A stretch of 64,000 nt of DNA, from assembly GCA_016926695.1 (NCBI GenBank), contig JAFGOB010000005.1, positions 6,926 to 70,925 on the forward strand, given 5' to 3'. The DNA is from Dehalococcoidales bacterium. GTDB lineage: Bacteria > Chloroflexota > Dehalococcoidia > Dehalococcoidales > UBA3254. Under the pieces are notes generated by a model. It was given only the letters and a program-made list of their open reading frames with translations. It searched no databases and was not told where the DNA came from. How positions within the stretch are numbered: the stretch's first letter is position 1; the number at the start of each line of letters is the position of its first letter. A program made the position numbers and the translations under genes. Of this stretch, positions 1 to 9,300 are shown piece after piece.

Positions 1-113
1 AGGTTGAGATCATTGACCTGGCCGAGGATGAAAAGGCCGGCATGGAGAATACCGTCAAGGTATTGTCTCCCTACATGCGCTATGTGGAGGAAAACCTGGG
101 CGTAAAGAAGTAG
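1..113 (+). CDS. C-terminal fragment of an unidentified protein
   Basis: An open frame enters from the left edge and stops at TAG 111-113. It encodes about 36 residues ending in YMRYVEENLGVKK. The visible tail is acidic then basic and probably helical, which is not enough to identify the family. It is followed after about 10 bases by a strong hairpin terminator, which supports it being the true 3' end of a transcribed gene. Function unknown. Confidence 0.6.
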   Translation, partial: VEIIDLAEDEKAGMENTVKVLSPYMRYVEENLGVKK

Positions 114-122
114 AGATTTATA

Positions 123-148
123 AAGGCCGGGTGAATTCACCCGGCCTT
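123..148. terminator. Bidirectional hairpin terminator
   Basis: A perfect 26-base palindrome (AAGGCCGGGTGAA and its complement) lies between the partial gene on the plus strand and the convergent ABM gene on the minus strand, and is followed by TCT. Its position and GC-rich stem fit a shared intrinsic terminator for both converging transcripts. Confidence 0.75.
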
Positions 149-194
149 CTCTGCGTGCATAGCACAGTTATAGGCATGGCGGCGATAAATTAAC

Positions 195-515
195 TTAAAA
201 CACATTGGTCTGGTCTTCTCTCCAGACCACCGGGACAGAAAGGATCATGGCGTTAAAGGGTAATTCCAGCAGTTCCTCGATTTTAGGCCTTGTCAGTGCG
301 CGAGCCGGGGACTCATCCCATGCTTTCCAGTCCTCCTGCTTTTTCCAGGTGGAGATGACTATTACGTGACAGGGATCGGCAGCATCTATAAAAGTCTCTC
401 CGGTTATAAAGCCTGGCTGCTGGCCGGCGACGGCGCGCACTTCTTTGATCAGATTCACCAGCTTGCGGGTGTTATCACGGCTCTTGGTTCTGTGTTCGAG
501 GACGACTTTGACCAT
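195..515 (-). CDS. ABM-domain (antibiotic biosynthesis monooxygenase family) protein
   Basis: A 106-residue protein of the dimeric alpha/beta-barrel ABM type. Near the N-terminus it has the usual KVVLEHRTK strand, then a GFITGETFIDAADP turn and the VISTWKKQEDWKAWDES segment; the W-x(5)-W spacing is typical of the family. ABM proteins include cofactor-free monooxygenases, heme-degrading enzymes and many small stress proteins of unknown substrate, so no specific reaction can be assigned. The start is supported by AAAGGAG about 13 bases upstream on the minus strand. It is a single-gene unit, convergent with the partial gene at the left edge. Confidence 0.75.
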   Translation of the reverse strand: MVKVVLEHRTKSRDNTRKLVNLIKEVRAVAGQQPGFITGETFIDAADPCHVIVISTWKKQEDWKAWDESPARALTRPKIEELLELPFNAMILSVPVVWREDQTNVF

Positions 516-670
516 TTTACTAACTCTCTTCTCCTTTTATATAGGAATGGTTTTTTACATTAATACCTTTACCCCGCCGCCCCTGTCCGGCTGCGGACAT
601 AAATTTACTTATAGATTCATAAATCCAATTTATATTGCCACAGGTGATCTGTCTATGATGTTCATCACAG

Positions 671-686
671 AGTGATAATTATCACA
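671..686. promoter_or_regulatory. CRP/FNR-like palindromic operator
   Basis: The sequence AGTGATAATTATCACA contains a perfect 14-base palindrome (GTGATAATTATCAC) and has the GTGA-N6-TCAC layout of CRP/FNR-superfamily sites. It lies about 100 bases upstream of the proposed promoter for the flavoenzyme at 894, so it could serve that gene or the divergent ABM gene. The regulator is not in this window. Confidence 0.45.
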
Positions 687-786
687 ATGCTTCAGCCGCG
701 AACGAGAACATCTGCCCGCGGTGCCTGTTTTTAAAGGCTTTTTTGCCTGGATATCGACGACGATATATATATAACAGGTCATCCTT

Positions 787-815
787 TTGAGATAATATAT
801 TTTGGACATTATACA
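787..815 (+). promoter_or_regulatory. Candidate sigma-70 promoter for the enoate reductase-like gene
   Basis: TTGAGA (787-792) and TATACA (810-815) are separated by 17 bases, about 80 bases upstream of the GTG start at 894. Reasonable but not consensus; other -10-like hexamers occur nearby in this AT-rich spacer. Confidence 0.4.
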
Positions 816-893
816 GTCGATAATGGTAGAATTATGGAAAATAAAGAATAAGATTAACATCTGCTTACGAATCTTAATGTTGGAGGGATTCCG

Positions 894-2975
894 GTGGCGA
901 CAAATTCGAGATTTCCCAAGCTTTTTGAACCTGGAGTGATCGGCAAGATCAAGACAAAAAATCGCTTTATCAAGACGGCTAATGGTACTTCCTTTATTGA
1001 GCGGGACGGCTTTGTAGGGGACAGGGCCATTGCCTATTATGAAGCCCTGGCAAAGGGCGGGATAGGTTTACTGATTGTTGAATCATGCGGTGTGGAGTTT
1101 CCCCTGGCCTGCCAGCATCTGGATGCCCAGTTCCGTCTTAGTGACGATAAGTATATCCCGAGCTATGCCGAGCTGGCCAAGGCTGTTCATGCACAGGGTT
1201 GTCCCATCATGTTACAGTTCCAGCATGCCGGACCCTGGAACCCCACCGGCTTTATCAAGGATCGCGATGCCAAGTGCGCTTCAACCCTGAGCAAGGAAGA
1301 GCTGCCGGGATCGGACTTTGTTCCGTCCAGGGCAATGACCCCCGACGAGGTCAAAGAAGGTATCGAGATGTGGGTCGCGGCCGGTGTGCGCGCCTGGAAA
1401 GCCGGATTTGACGGCGTGGAGGTCAACGGCGGCACCTGCCACCAGATCAACACCTTCCTGTCCCGCATCTGGAACAAGCGCGAAGACGAATACGGTCCCC
1501 AGAGCTATGAAAACCGCACCCGCTATTTCGCTACAATTATCAGTGAGACCAAGAAACGCACCAGCCCGGACTTTACCGTCACCTGCCTGCTCAACATCAG
1601 GGAATACAATCACCCCAGGGCTACCACCATGGAGGAGGGTGTCCAGATGGCCAAACGGCTGGCGGAAGCCGGCGCCGATGCCATCCAGTGCCGCGCCCAT
1701 ATCTACGGCCACCGCGAAGGTCTGCTCCAGCCCGACAGGCTGCTCTATCCTGAAGCCCCGAAGTGGCTGTATACCGACCTTAGCGACCTGGACTGGAGCC
1801 GCAAGGGAAACGGGGCTATCACCCCCCTGGCAGCAGCCGTCAAAAAGGTAGTCAATGTGCCTGTCTGGTGCTCGGGCCGTCTTGATTATAAGCTGGGTGA
1901 GTTGTTTCTCGAACAAGGTAAAATGGACTATGTGCCCATGGTCAGACGTCTGCTGGCCGATCACGAATACCCCAATAAAGTAGCCAACAACCAGTTGAAG
2001 GATATCAGACCGTGCTGCGGCTGCCTGCACTGCATGGATGTACGCAACAAGAACCAGTGTATCGAATGCCGCGTCAATGTCGATCTTGGAAAGGAACGCC
2101 AGTATGTGATCAAACCCGCTCCCAAGAAAAAGAATGTCATGGTTATCGGCGGTGGACTTTCCGGTATGCAGGCTGCCGTCACGGCAGCCCAGAGAGGCCA
2201 TACGGTCACCCTCTACGAGAAGAGCTTTAAACTGGGAGGCCTGGTGCCCATCGCCGCCCTGGTCAAAGACCTTGAGACCGATGTTCTTCTGGAGCTCATC
2301 GGCTGGTTCAAGTACCAGCTTAAAAAGAATAATGTAACCATAAAGATGAGGACGACCGTCACTCCTGAGATGGTCGCCCAGATTAAGCCGGATGCCGTTA
2401 TCCTGGCACTGGGAGGCACTGTGGTCTTCCCGCAGATTCCCGGAATGGACCGCAAAAACGTCATGGACCTGACCAAGCTGGACAAGCTCCTGCTATTGAT
2501 GGGCCCCAAGCTGGCCGGCTGGGGCAGCAAGATCATGATGCCCGGAGTTGGGAAGCGTGTGGTGGTCATGGGCGGAGAGCACCACGGCTGTGAGATCGCC
2601 GAATGGCTGACCAAACGCAACAGGCAGGTTACCATCTGTCATACCGGAGAGGAGTTTGCCGAAGGTATGACGGTGGACGACAAGCTGCGCCTCTTCCCCT
2701 GGTATGAGCAGAAGGGTGTGAAGCTCTACGGCGGCGTTAAATACAATGAAGTAACCGAAAAGGGCCTGATCATCACCACCAAAGAAGGCAAGAAAATCAC
2801 CATCGAAGCTGATACGGTTATGCCCTCTTTGTTCCTGAAGCAGAACCTGGATATGGAAGCCCAACTAAAGGGCAAGGTCCCGGAGGTATATACCGTGGGA
2901 AGCTGCGTAAAACCGGAGCCCGACCTGATGGTGGATGCCACCGCTGCCGGAGCCAAGGCTGGTTTTGAAGTTTAA
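894..2975 (+). CDS. 2-enoate reductase / 2,4-dienoyl-CoA reductase family Fe-S flavoenzyme
   Basis: A 693-residue three-domain enzyme of the old-yellow-enzyme family. Residues 1 to about 370 form the FMN-binding TIM barrel (starts with FEPGVIGKIKTKNRF; the EVNGGTCHQINTFLSRIWN stretch is the active-site loop). A cysteine cluster CCGCLHCMD followed by CIECRVN binds a 4Fe-4S cluster. Residues 410 onward hold an FAD/NAD(P) Rossmann domain starting VMVIGGGLSGMQAA. Family members reduce conjugated C=C bonds of enoates, dienoyl-CoAs or related compounds with NAD(P)H. The substrate cannot be told from sequence. The start is a GTG with GGAGGG (882-887) six bases ahead. The gene is probably monocistronic, because a terminator hairpin follows the stop codon. 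Confidence 0.9.
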   Translation: MATNSRFPKLFEPGVIGKIKTKNRFIKTANGTSFIERDGFVGDRAIAYYEALAKGGIGLLIVESCGVEFPLACQHLDAQFRLSDDKYIPSYAELAKAVHAQGCPIMLQFQHAGPWNPTGFIKDRDAKCASTLSKEELPGSDFVPSRAMTPDEVKEGIEMWVAAGVRAWKAGFDGVEVNGGTCHQINTFLSRIWNKREDEYGPQSYENRTRYFATIISETKKRTSPDFTVTCLLNIREYNHPRATTMEEGVQMAKRLAEAGADAIQCRAHIYGHREGLLQPDRLLYPEAPKWLYTDLSDLDWSRKGNGAITPLAAAVKKVVNVPVWCSGRLDYKLGELFLEQGKMDYVPMVRRLLADHEYPNKVANNQLKDIRPCCGCLHCMDVRNKNQCIECRVNVDLGKERQYVIKPAPKKKNVMVIGGGLSGMQAAVTAAQRGHTVTLYEKSFKLGGLVPIAALVKDLETDVLLELIGWFKYQLKKNNVTIKMRTTVTPEMVAQIKPDAVILALGGTVVFPQIPGMDRKNVMDLTKLDKLLLLMGPKLAGWGSKIMMPGVGKRVVVMGGEHHGCEIAEWLTKRNRQVTICHTGEEFAEGMTVDDKLRLFPWYEQKGVKLYGGVKYNEVTEKGLIITTKEGKKITIEADTVMPSLFLKQNLDMEAQLKGKVPEVYTVGSCVKPEPDLMVDATAAGAKAGFEV

Positions 2976-3002
2976 ACCGGGAGATTGAAAAAGATTTAAT
3001 GC

Positions 3003-3032
3003 ATTGCCCCCCTCGCCTGCGAGGGGGGCAAT
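3003..3032 (+). terminator. Intrinsic terminator after the flavoenzyme gene
   Basis: A perfect 13-bp stem (ATTGCCCCCCTCG with its complement) closes a CCTG loop and is followed by CTTTTC. It begins 28 bases after the stop codon of the enoate reductase-like gene and lies before the MFS start. Confidence 0.75.
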
Positions 3033-3056
3033 CTTTTCAGGATGGTATATTCATAG

Positions 3057-4235
3057 ATGAACAGACCATCTTTGTGGACGAGGGACTATCTCTGTATCAC
3101 TGCCGTAAACTTCTTTTTTGCCCTGAACTTCTATTTACTGGTGGTACAAATCCCGGTTTATGTCATAGATGTTTTAGATTCGTCTCCCAGTCAGGCAGGA
3201 CTGGCTTCAGGTATATTTGTCATCGGAGCTCTTATTATGCGCCTGCTTTCCGGCAAGTGGATCGAAAGGATAGGCCGTAAAAGGACGCTCTTCACGGGAC
3301 TGATTGCAGGCCTGGTCATGACACTGCTCTATTTTACAGCAGGTAATATCATTTCCCTTTTGATAATACGCTTTTTTCATGGAGCGACCTTCGGAATATC
3401 CAGTACGGCAGCGGGGACGATAATCGGCGGTATCGTTCCCAAGGAAAAACGCGGCGAAGGGATCGGCTATTTTGCCCTGAGTGTTACCCTGGCTACGGCC
3501 ATAGGCCCCTTCCTGGGAATATTCTTAAGCGGATATGGAGGCTTTAACCTGATTTTCTTAGCCTCTTCTATTGCCGCGGCGGCCGCTCTGGCTACCGCCT
3601 TTCTTCTTTCATTCAGGGAATTGCGATTGAGCCGGGAAGAAGCGGAAGAAATAAAAAGCATAAGGCTGAAAGATATTATTGAACCCAGAGTTGTACCTAT
3701 TGCGATCATCTGCATGGGAATATGCTTTTGCTTTGCCAGCGTGCTGTCCTTTTTGGCGGTTTACGCCAAAGAGGTAAACCTGACCGAGGCAGCCGGGTAC
3801 TTTTTCATTGTTTATGCCATCGTGGTCTTTTTTTCCAGGCCGGTTGTAGGCAGGTTATTCGATTCGAGGGGTGAGAACCTGATCATGTATTCGGCTATCA
3901 TAGTACTGCTGGCCGGGATGATAGTCTTCAGTCAGGCCTCTCGTTCCTTTACTCTCCTGCTGTCCGGAGCTTTAATAGGCCTGGGATATGGGGCAGTACA
4001 GTCAAGCGGCCAGGCGATTTATACCAAAATCGTGCCCAAACACCGCCTGGGACTGGCCACATCCACTTTCTATATATTTTTAGATTCGGGAGTGGCGATA
4101 GGTCCTATTACCCTGGGACTGATCGTTCCCTTTATCGGTTACAGGGGAATTTATCTGGTTACGTCCGCTGTCGCTGCCTTATGCCTGGTCCTGTATTATT
4201 ATTTACATGGCAGAAAGGCACACCGGATAGAGTGA
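3057..4235 (+). CDS. Major facilitator superfamily transporter
   Basis: A 392-residue membrane protein with about 12 hydrophobic segments and MFS landmarks. The loop between helices 2 and 3 reads SGKWIERIGRKRT, a variant of the G-x-x-x-D-R-x-G-R-K/R motif, and the equivalent loop of the second half reads VVGRLFDSRGE. Length and layout match drug/metabolite antiporters of the MFS_1 group. Substrate is unknown. The ATG at 3057 lacks a strong ribosome-binding site at the usual distance (AGGA lies about 13 bases away), so the start is less certain. It follows the flavoenzyme gene but a terminator separates them. Confidence 0.85.
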   Translation: MNRPSLWTRDYLCITAVNFFFALNFYLLVVQIPVYVIDVLDSSPSQAGLASGIFVIGALIMRLLSGKWIERIGRKRTLFTGLIAGLVMTLLYFTAGNIISLLIIRFFHGATFGISSTAAGTIIGGIVPKEKRGEGIGYFALSVTLATAIGPFLGIFLSGYGGFNLIFLASSIAAAAALATAFLLSFRELRLSREEAEEIKSIRLKDIIEPRVVPIAIICMGICFCFASVLSFLAVYAKEVNLTEAAGYFFIVYAIVVFFSRPVVGRLFDSRGENLIMYSAIIVLLAGMIVFSQASRSFTLLLSGALIGLGYGAVQSSGQAIYTKIVPKHRLGLATSTFYIFLDSGVAIGPITLGLIVPFIGYRGIYLVTSAVAALCLVLYYYLHGRKAHRIE

Positions 4236-4286
4236 ATGATAAGATATCCGGCTTGCGCTGATTGTAGCTCCATAGGTCGTCATTTA

Positions 4287-4312
4287 GTTATTCGTCTCCT
4301 TCGGAGAATAAC
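4287..4312. terminator. Possible hairpin terminator between convergent genes
   Basis: GTTATT and AATAAC enclose an inner CTCC/GGAG stem with a TTC-type loop, in the 170-base spacer between the convergent MFS gene and dockerin-protein gene. There is no clear T tract, so the call is tentative. Confidence 0.35.
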
Positions 4313-4405
4313 TTGATAATATCTGGAAGATTCTAGCTGAATTTTCCTTGTCTGTAGCCTGATAATGTTAATATGTCCATCCTTAAACTGTAAATTCTTT
4401 TTTAG

Positions 4406-6223
4406 TTATGGAGCATTGACGGTAACCGTTCCGTTTTCCCATGTGCTGGGTATTATGATTTGATCATAATCAAATAGTTTATTTTCATTATCAAAGTTAT
4501 TAAATTCGATATTGCTTTGACCGGTGTTCTCAAGGGCCTTGAAGGGAATTCTGGCCAGGTAGCCGTCCCCGGAGGCAATATTCTCTGTTGATTCAGCAAT
4601 ATAAAACAGGTCACCATTGTCTTGAATAATGGCAATAACGGGGAATACAACGCTTCCTACTTCACCAATGGAATTAGGATCTGAGTATAATTCATCTTCA
4701 TCTACCTCTAAAAGGGATTGATCAAAGCTGACCCTTATCTGGTAAGCCGCAAGGTCTATCACATCGTTTATAGATACCTCAATAACGAATGATCCACCGG
4801 TGGAAACTGTATCTGACCCTATTTTCACCGAAGTGAGACTTTGGCTGGTGGTAAAGCTCCAGGTATATGTGTTTTCCAGGGATACGCCTTCGATATCTTT
4901 AACGGCGGTGGTGATTGAAACGGTATAGGTATAGCCGTAGCCCAAATTGGTGCCGGGGGTGAAAGTAATCATTTTCTGACTGCTATCATAGACAATCTCG
5001 CCGGGTACTAAAGATGATCCGGTTTTCACTTGAAAACTATTATTGGTGATTGTATCGGGGTTCAGGTCCTTACTGAAGATAGCGCTTATGTTTGACTTTA
5101 TGGATATGTTATCAGTCCCATCTTCAGGCGTAACGGATTGAACTTCCGGTGCTTCTACGGTTGTAAAGCTCCAGGTGTACTCGTTTTCCAGGGCATTGCT
5201 ATGGGAGTCTTCGATACCTGTAGTGAGCGTGGCGGTATAGAGAATACCCGGCGAAAGGTCTCCGGAAGGATCGAAAATTGCCGTTTTACTGGAATAGCTT
5301 ACTGTACCCTCTATGCGGGTATCATCCCGGTACAAAACAAAGGTGTCCTCATTTACCGTATCTTCGTCGAGTGTCTCTGAAAACAAAGCTGTAATAGAGG
5401 CATCAGGTAAAACACCGGTTTCACCTTCTTCGGGGTCTGTCGATTCTACGGCAGGCGGTTCCCGGTCGTCGCTGCCCAAATCAATTGGTGAGCTTTTCCC
5501 GTAGTTGGTGGCCATTAAACCAAAATCAGCGATATTAACTTTGTCATTCCGGTCGAAGTCTGCCCGTTCGTCAAAGCCTTCGTCGCCCCGTTGTTTCCCG
5601 TACGTGTTTGCCAGAATGCCGAAGTCGGAAATGCTAATCTTATTGTCGTCATCGGCATTACCTTCCAGCAAAGTCCCCATATCCACACCGGTGTATGTTT
5701 CTCCAATCACCACGTCCCGTTTTACGTTGGTCAGGCAGTGAGGGCTGCAAATGCTGACATCATAGGTTTCCGGGTTAATGCTCTCAATCTGAGCGATGGC
5801 ATTATCATTATCTTTAGTTGTTGTCAGATTGAAAGTACAGAGCGGCGCGTCGCTCATGACATCAGCTTCAGGTTCGAAGAAGTTTATGGTAACAGGCACT
5901 TCCCAGCCGCTTTCGGGACGGGACCCGCCTTTCAAAATAACGCTGATATCAACCTGAGAGGGGTTACCGTTATTGGGTAAGTTCCATTTCGCTGATTCTA
6001 TATCAGACCCGGCTGACGCTGCAGTGCCATCCTGCTTGAGTCCTGCAATAAGTTCTTCGCCGGCGGCTATAAGAGGCATACAAACCGTGTTCCGGATTTT
6101 GTTGGCACCCGTGTGATGCTCAACACAAAACATTTTGCTTTCTTCTGCTTGAACCTGTGTTGCCGGTAGGAATCCTGTGATAAGAATCAAGCAAAGAAAT
6201 AAAAAAGACAATCTCTTCAACAC
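4406..6223 (-). CDS. Secreted protein with internal dockerin, two Big_5-type domains and C-terminal cohesin-like domain
   Basis: 605 residues. A signal peptide (1 to about 26, ending QVQA) is followed by an unassigned stretch, then a ~95-residue module (about 91-185, with GWEVPVTINFF and SPHCLTNVKRD) directly ahead of a type I-like dockerin (about 188-246). The dockerin has two Ca-binding loops, NADDDNKISISD and DFDRNDKVNIAD, each followed by the FG(I/L)(L/M)A(N/T) helix. Two Big_5-like Ig domains (about 255-357 and 358-461) each end YTWSFTT. The last ~140 residues (463-603) resemble a cohesin: VSTGGSFVIEVSIND, then LAAYQIRVSFDQSLLEV. Having both partners of a cohesin-dockerin pair in one chain is unusual. 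The start is GTG, with AGGGAGG six bases upstream. No catalytic domain is visible. It is likely surface-attached through the neighbouring cohesin-rich protein. Confidence 0.85.
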   Translation of the reverse strand: MLKRLSFLFLCLILITGFLPATQVQAEESKMFCVEHHTGANKIRNTVCMPLIAAGEELIAGLKQDGTAASAGSDIESAKWNLPNNGNPSQVDISVILKGGSRPESGWEVPVTINFFEPEADVMSDAPLCTFNLTTTKDNDNAIAQIESINPETYDVSICSPHCLTNVKRDVVIGETYTGVDMGTLLEGNADDDNKISISDFGILANTYGKQRGDEGFDERADFDRNDKVNIADFGLMATNYGKSSPIDLGSDDREPPAVESTDPEEGETGVLPDASITALFSETLDEDTVNEDTFVLYRDDTRIEGTVSYSSKTAIFDPSGDLSPGILYTATLTTGIEDSHSNALENEYTWSFTTVEAPEVQSVTPEDGTDNISIKSNISAIFSKDLNPDTITNNSFQVKTGSSLVPGEIVYDSSQKMITFTPGTNLGYGYTYTVSITTAVKDIEGVSLENTYTWSFTTSQSLTSVKIGSDTVSTGGSFVIEVSINDVIDLAAYQIRVSFDQSLLEVDEDELYSDPNSIGEVGSVVFPVIAIIQDNGDLFYIAESTENIASGDGYLARIPFKALENTGQSNIEFNNFDNENKLFDYDQIIIPSTWENGTVTVNAP

Positions 6224-6393
6224 GGGTAACCTCCCTAAAACTTTGAGCTATTCTGACGATTACTTCTTTATTCTGAAATGACTGCACATTGCAATTATGT
6301 CATTTGAACTCATAACAGTCCGGGCTGCTCCAGCGACCCTCCGGTATGAATTATATCAGAAGGCCGCCGGTTTACGGTTATTTGTACTTATCC

Positions 6394-9300
6394 TCAGACC
6401 TTATTTTTTCGGCTTCTATTCACTATTAAAACAATGATCAGTATTACGAGAATTCCACCGATAATCCCGCCTATCAACCCCCAGGGCGTCCCTGAAGAAG
6501 TCCCCGCGGATGTGCTTGTAGCTGATGACCCGGGGGAGGTATTGGTTGTAGCCGGAGATGTGGCTGTGGCGGGTGAGGCAGGCGGAACAGCGATTGTGGC
6601 CGCTGGAGCGGCCGTTTCCGGTGATGCAGATTTTGCCGGTGTAGTTGGCGCTGGTTCTGTGGTGGATGCAGGAGCAGGTGTTGATTTAGGAGCCGGTGTT
6701 TCCGTTGGAGAGGGTGTTGGGGTGGCAGTCGGCTCCGGGGGCCGGGTTACCTCTCCCATCAGGGCGAAGCCGGTGAAATGCGATATTTCGGCAGTTGCGG
6801 AATGAGATTCCGCATCTATCGTGGTTTTCAGTGTCTGCCATTCACTGCCGTCAAACCAGGCTAAATATAGATCTTTCTCATTTATCCCGGGGTCCAGGCT
6901 GGAGGGATCATAGGTAAGTGTCAGTTTAATGGCCGGGTCGAATGTAGCGCCATCAGGCCCGAGATCGTATGCCAGGACTATCATATGCTTTTCGGGAGCT
7001 GCCGGAGGAGAATCCACAGGCATTGCCTTCAGACTGGTCAGGGTTGTATTGGAAGAATTCAATAATTTTGTGCCATAGCTTATTTCAAGTTTAAGCCTGC
7101 CGTCCGCACTTGTAAGTGTGGCTGCTGACTTGATAATCCCGCTGCTGTATATGCTTAAGGGAGAGTTGTTTGAAAAACCGCTTAAACTGATTACAGGAGA
7201 ACCACCGCCTCCACCTCCACCGCCTCCGCCACCCCCACTGCTACCGCCTCCGCTGGCTGTGGTGAAAACAGAACTGAAGGCTTCCGCCATATAGATTCCA
7301 TCGGTGTCCAGGGTGGAAGTACTGAGATCAAGAGTATAGGTTGTGTTTTTGGCCAGATCGCTGTCGGGATCGAAGGTCATCTCGGTACCTTCGTTATTCC
7401 AGCTTATTTTTCCCGTCACCCCGGGTGAAATACTAAAAGTATTTTCTGTTATAACCGGGGACATCTCCTTGTTAAAGGTAATTACGATTGATGAACTTGT
7501 AGATACCCCTGTTTTGTGGTCGTTCGGTAATACTGATTCAACAACCGGTACTGCCAGAATATCGTAATCTCCTCCGCTGAGTGTACCGGTAATATCTTCT
7601 CCGTCCCAATACACCGTTGTGGTCCTGTCTACAGAATTACTGAAAACAACAGGTGTCTGAGAAGCAGTGGGTTTTTTAGCCTCGAAAGTGATACTTACAA
7701 CATCAAAAGTACCGCTTATAAAGTGAGAAGAAAGCTGACCGGCGCCGAAGTCAAATGTGCCGGCTTCATTATCCCAGTACGGAGGTGTTAATTCCTCAGA
7801 GGGGGTTATGTCGCTTTCGGCTGACTGGACCACCAGGTAGTCCGGGTCGAAATCGAGAAAGACATCGATCCCGTCTGCGGTTTGCTCGCCGCATTGGGCT
7901 TTGACGGTAATAGTAAAAGTATCTCCTTCAATGAGAGTTTGAGTTTCCGGTAATATTAGCAGGTCTATCGAGGGAAAAACAGTCAACACGGAGGTAGCAG
8001 CGATGTCGCCGGATGCGGCAGTAACGGTTACCGGCGAATCAGTGACATCGACCGCAGTGGCTAAACCAGTATTATCGATGATTATTTTAGAAGTATCCGA
8101 GCTGTTCCAGGTTACAGATGGAACGGGAGTATTCAGCCCTCCTTCATACGCAGGCAGGACAGTAAATTGAAGGGTACTGCCTCTTGCCAGGGTATCATCG
8201 CCAGGTATTACCTCCAGGTTGGTTAGTTCGGTTGATGAAACCGTAATACAGGCATTGCCGGTAACGTCTCCCGAGCTGGCGGTGATAATTACCGGTTCAT
8301 CTGTAACGTCTACGCCGGTGGCCTGGCCGGCCTCATTGATAGCCACTTTTCCGGTATCGGAGCTTGACCATGTGACAGATGCTGATGATGCTGTACTGCC
8401 ATCGGAGTATTTTATGTCAGCGATGAATGTTTGAGTGCCGTTCCGGACGATATTTACTCCGCCGGGTGAGATCTCTATGCTTTCCAGTACGGGCGGACTG
8501 ACTGATATGGTGGTATTGGTGCTGATCTCACCTGATTCGACGGAGATGGTTACTGGTGATTCAGTCTCTGATTTCGCTGTTGCCAGTCCCGTGTTGTTAA
8601 TAGAGACTTGATCTGAATCAGAGGTGTGCCAGGTAATTTCAGGCATTGGCCTGTGAGTGCCGTCCGAATAGGCAGGAGTAACTGTAAATTGCTGTGTCCG
8701 TCCATTAGGGATAGTAGAATCCCCAGGAGTCAGTGCGAGACTTTCCAGAACCGCACCTGTAACGGAAACACCGGCTGTTTGCTGCACAGTGCCGGATGTT
8801 GCTGTTATAGTTACGGGTGAACCGGTTACATCCAGCGCCGTAGCCAGGCCGGTGCTCCTGACAGCCACTTTCAGTTTGTTCGAAGTAGTCCACGTGATTT
8901 CAGGTATGGGTTCATGTGTTCCGTCCGAATAGGTTGGAATAACTGAAAATTGCTGAGTTCGTCCCCTGGGTAGCGAAATTTCTGAAGGGGTTATCTCCAT
9001 TCCGGTTAATTCAGCCTCCGTCACGCTCATGGTGGCTGTTCCCTCAATCTGCCCGCAGGCCGCCTTTATGGTTACCGCGGTTTGCGTTACATTCACGGCT
9101 GTAGCCAGGCCGTTCTGGTCTACGCTCACTTTGGTTTCATCAGAGCTTGACCATGTTATCTGAGGTACGTGGGTATCTATTCCGTCCGTATAGGTGGCGC
9201 TGACCGTGAATTGCTGCGTCAGACCTTTAGCCACGGACACATCGTCCGGACTTACTTCCAGCCCCAGCAGCTCAGCCTCCGTCACGCTCATGGCGGCGGT

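Larger units (their letters stand above)
516..893. other. Intergenic region between divergent genes, with promoter and palindrome
   Basis: An AT-rich 378-base spacer between the divergent ABM and enoate reductase genes. It contains the CRP/FNR-like palindrome at 671-686, a small AGGC-T6-GCCT hairpin near 736-752 and a sigma-70-type promoter at 787-815, each discussed separately where useful. I see no convincing small gene in it. Confidence 0.5.

Noticed and set aside
1281..2201. 306-residue minus-strand frame
   Set aside because: Antisense shadow of the enoate reductase gene with no family features and no ribosome-binding site.
6434..6805. 123-residue frame on the plus strand
   Set aside because: It is the reverse of the Thr/Pro/Ala linker of the scaffold protein; its Val/Gly/Ala composition is a by-product of that repeat.
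7200..7250. CRISPR-like or tandem DNA repeat
   Set aside because: This is a CCX-rich tract encoding the poly-glycine linker of the scaffold protein, with no spacer structure. No CRISPR array was found in the window.
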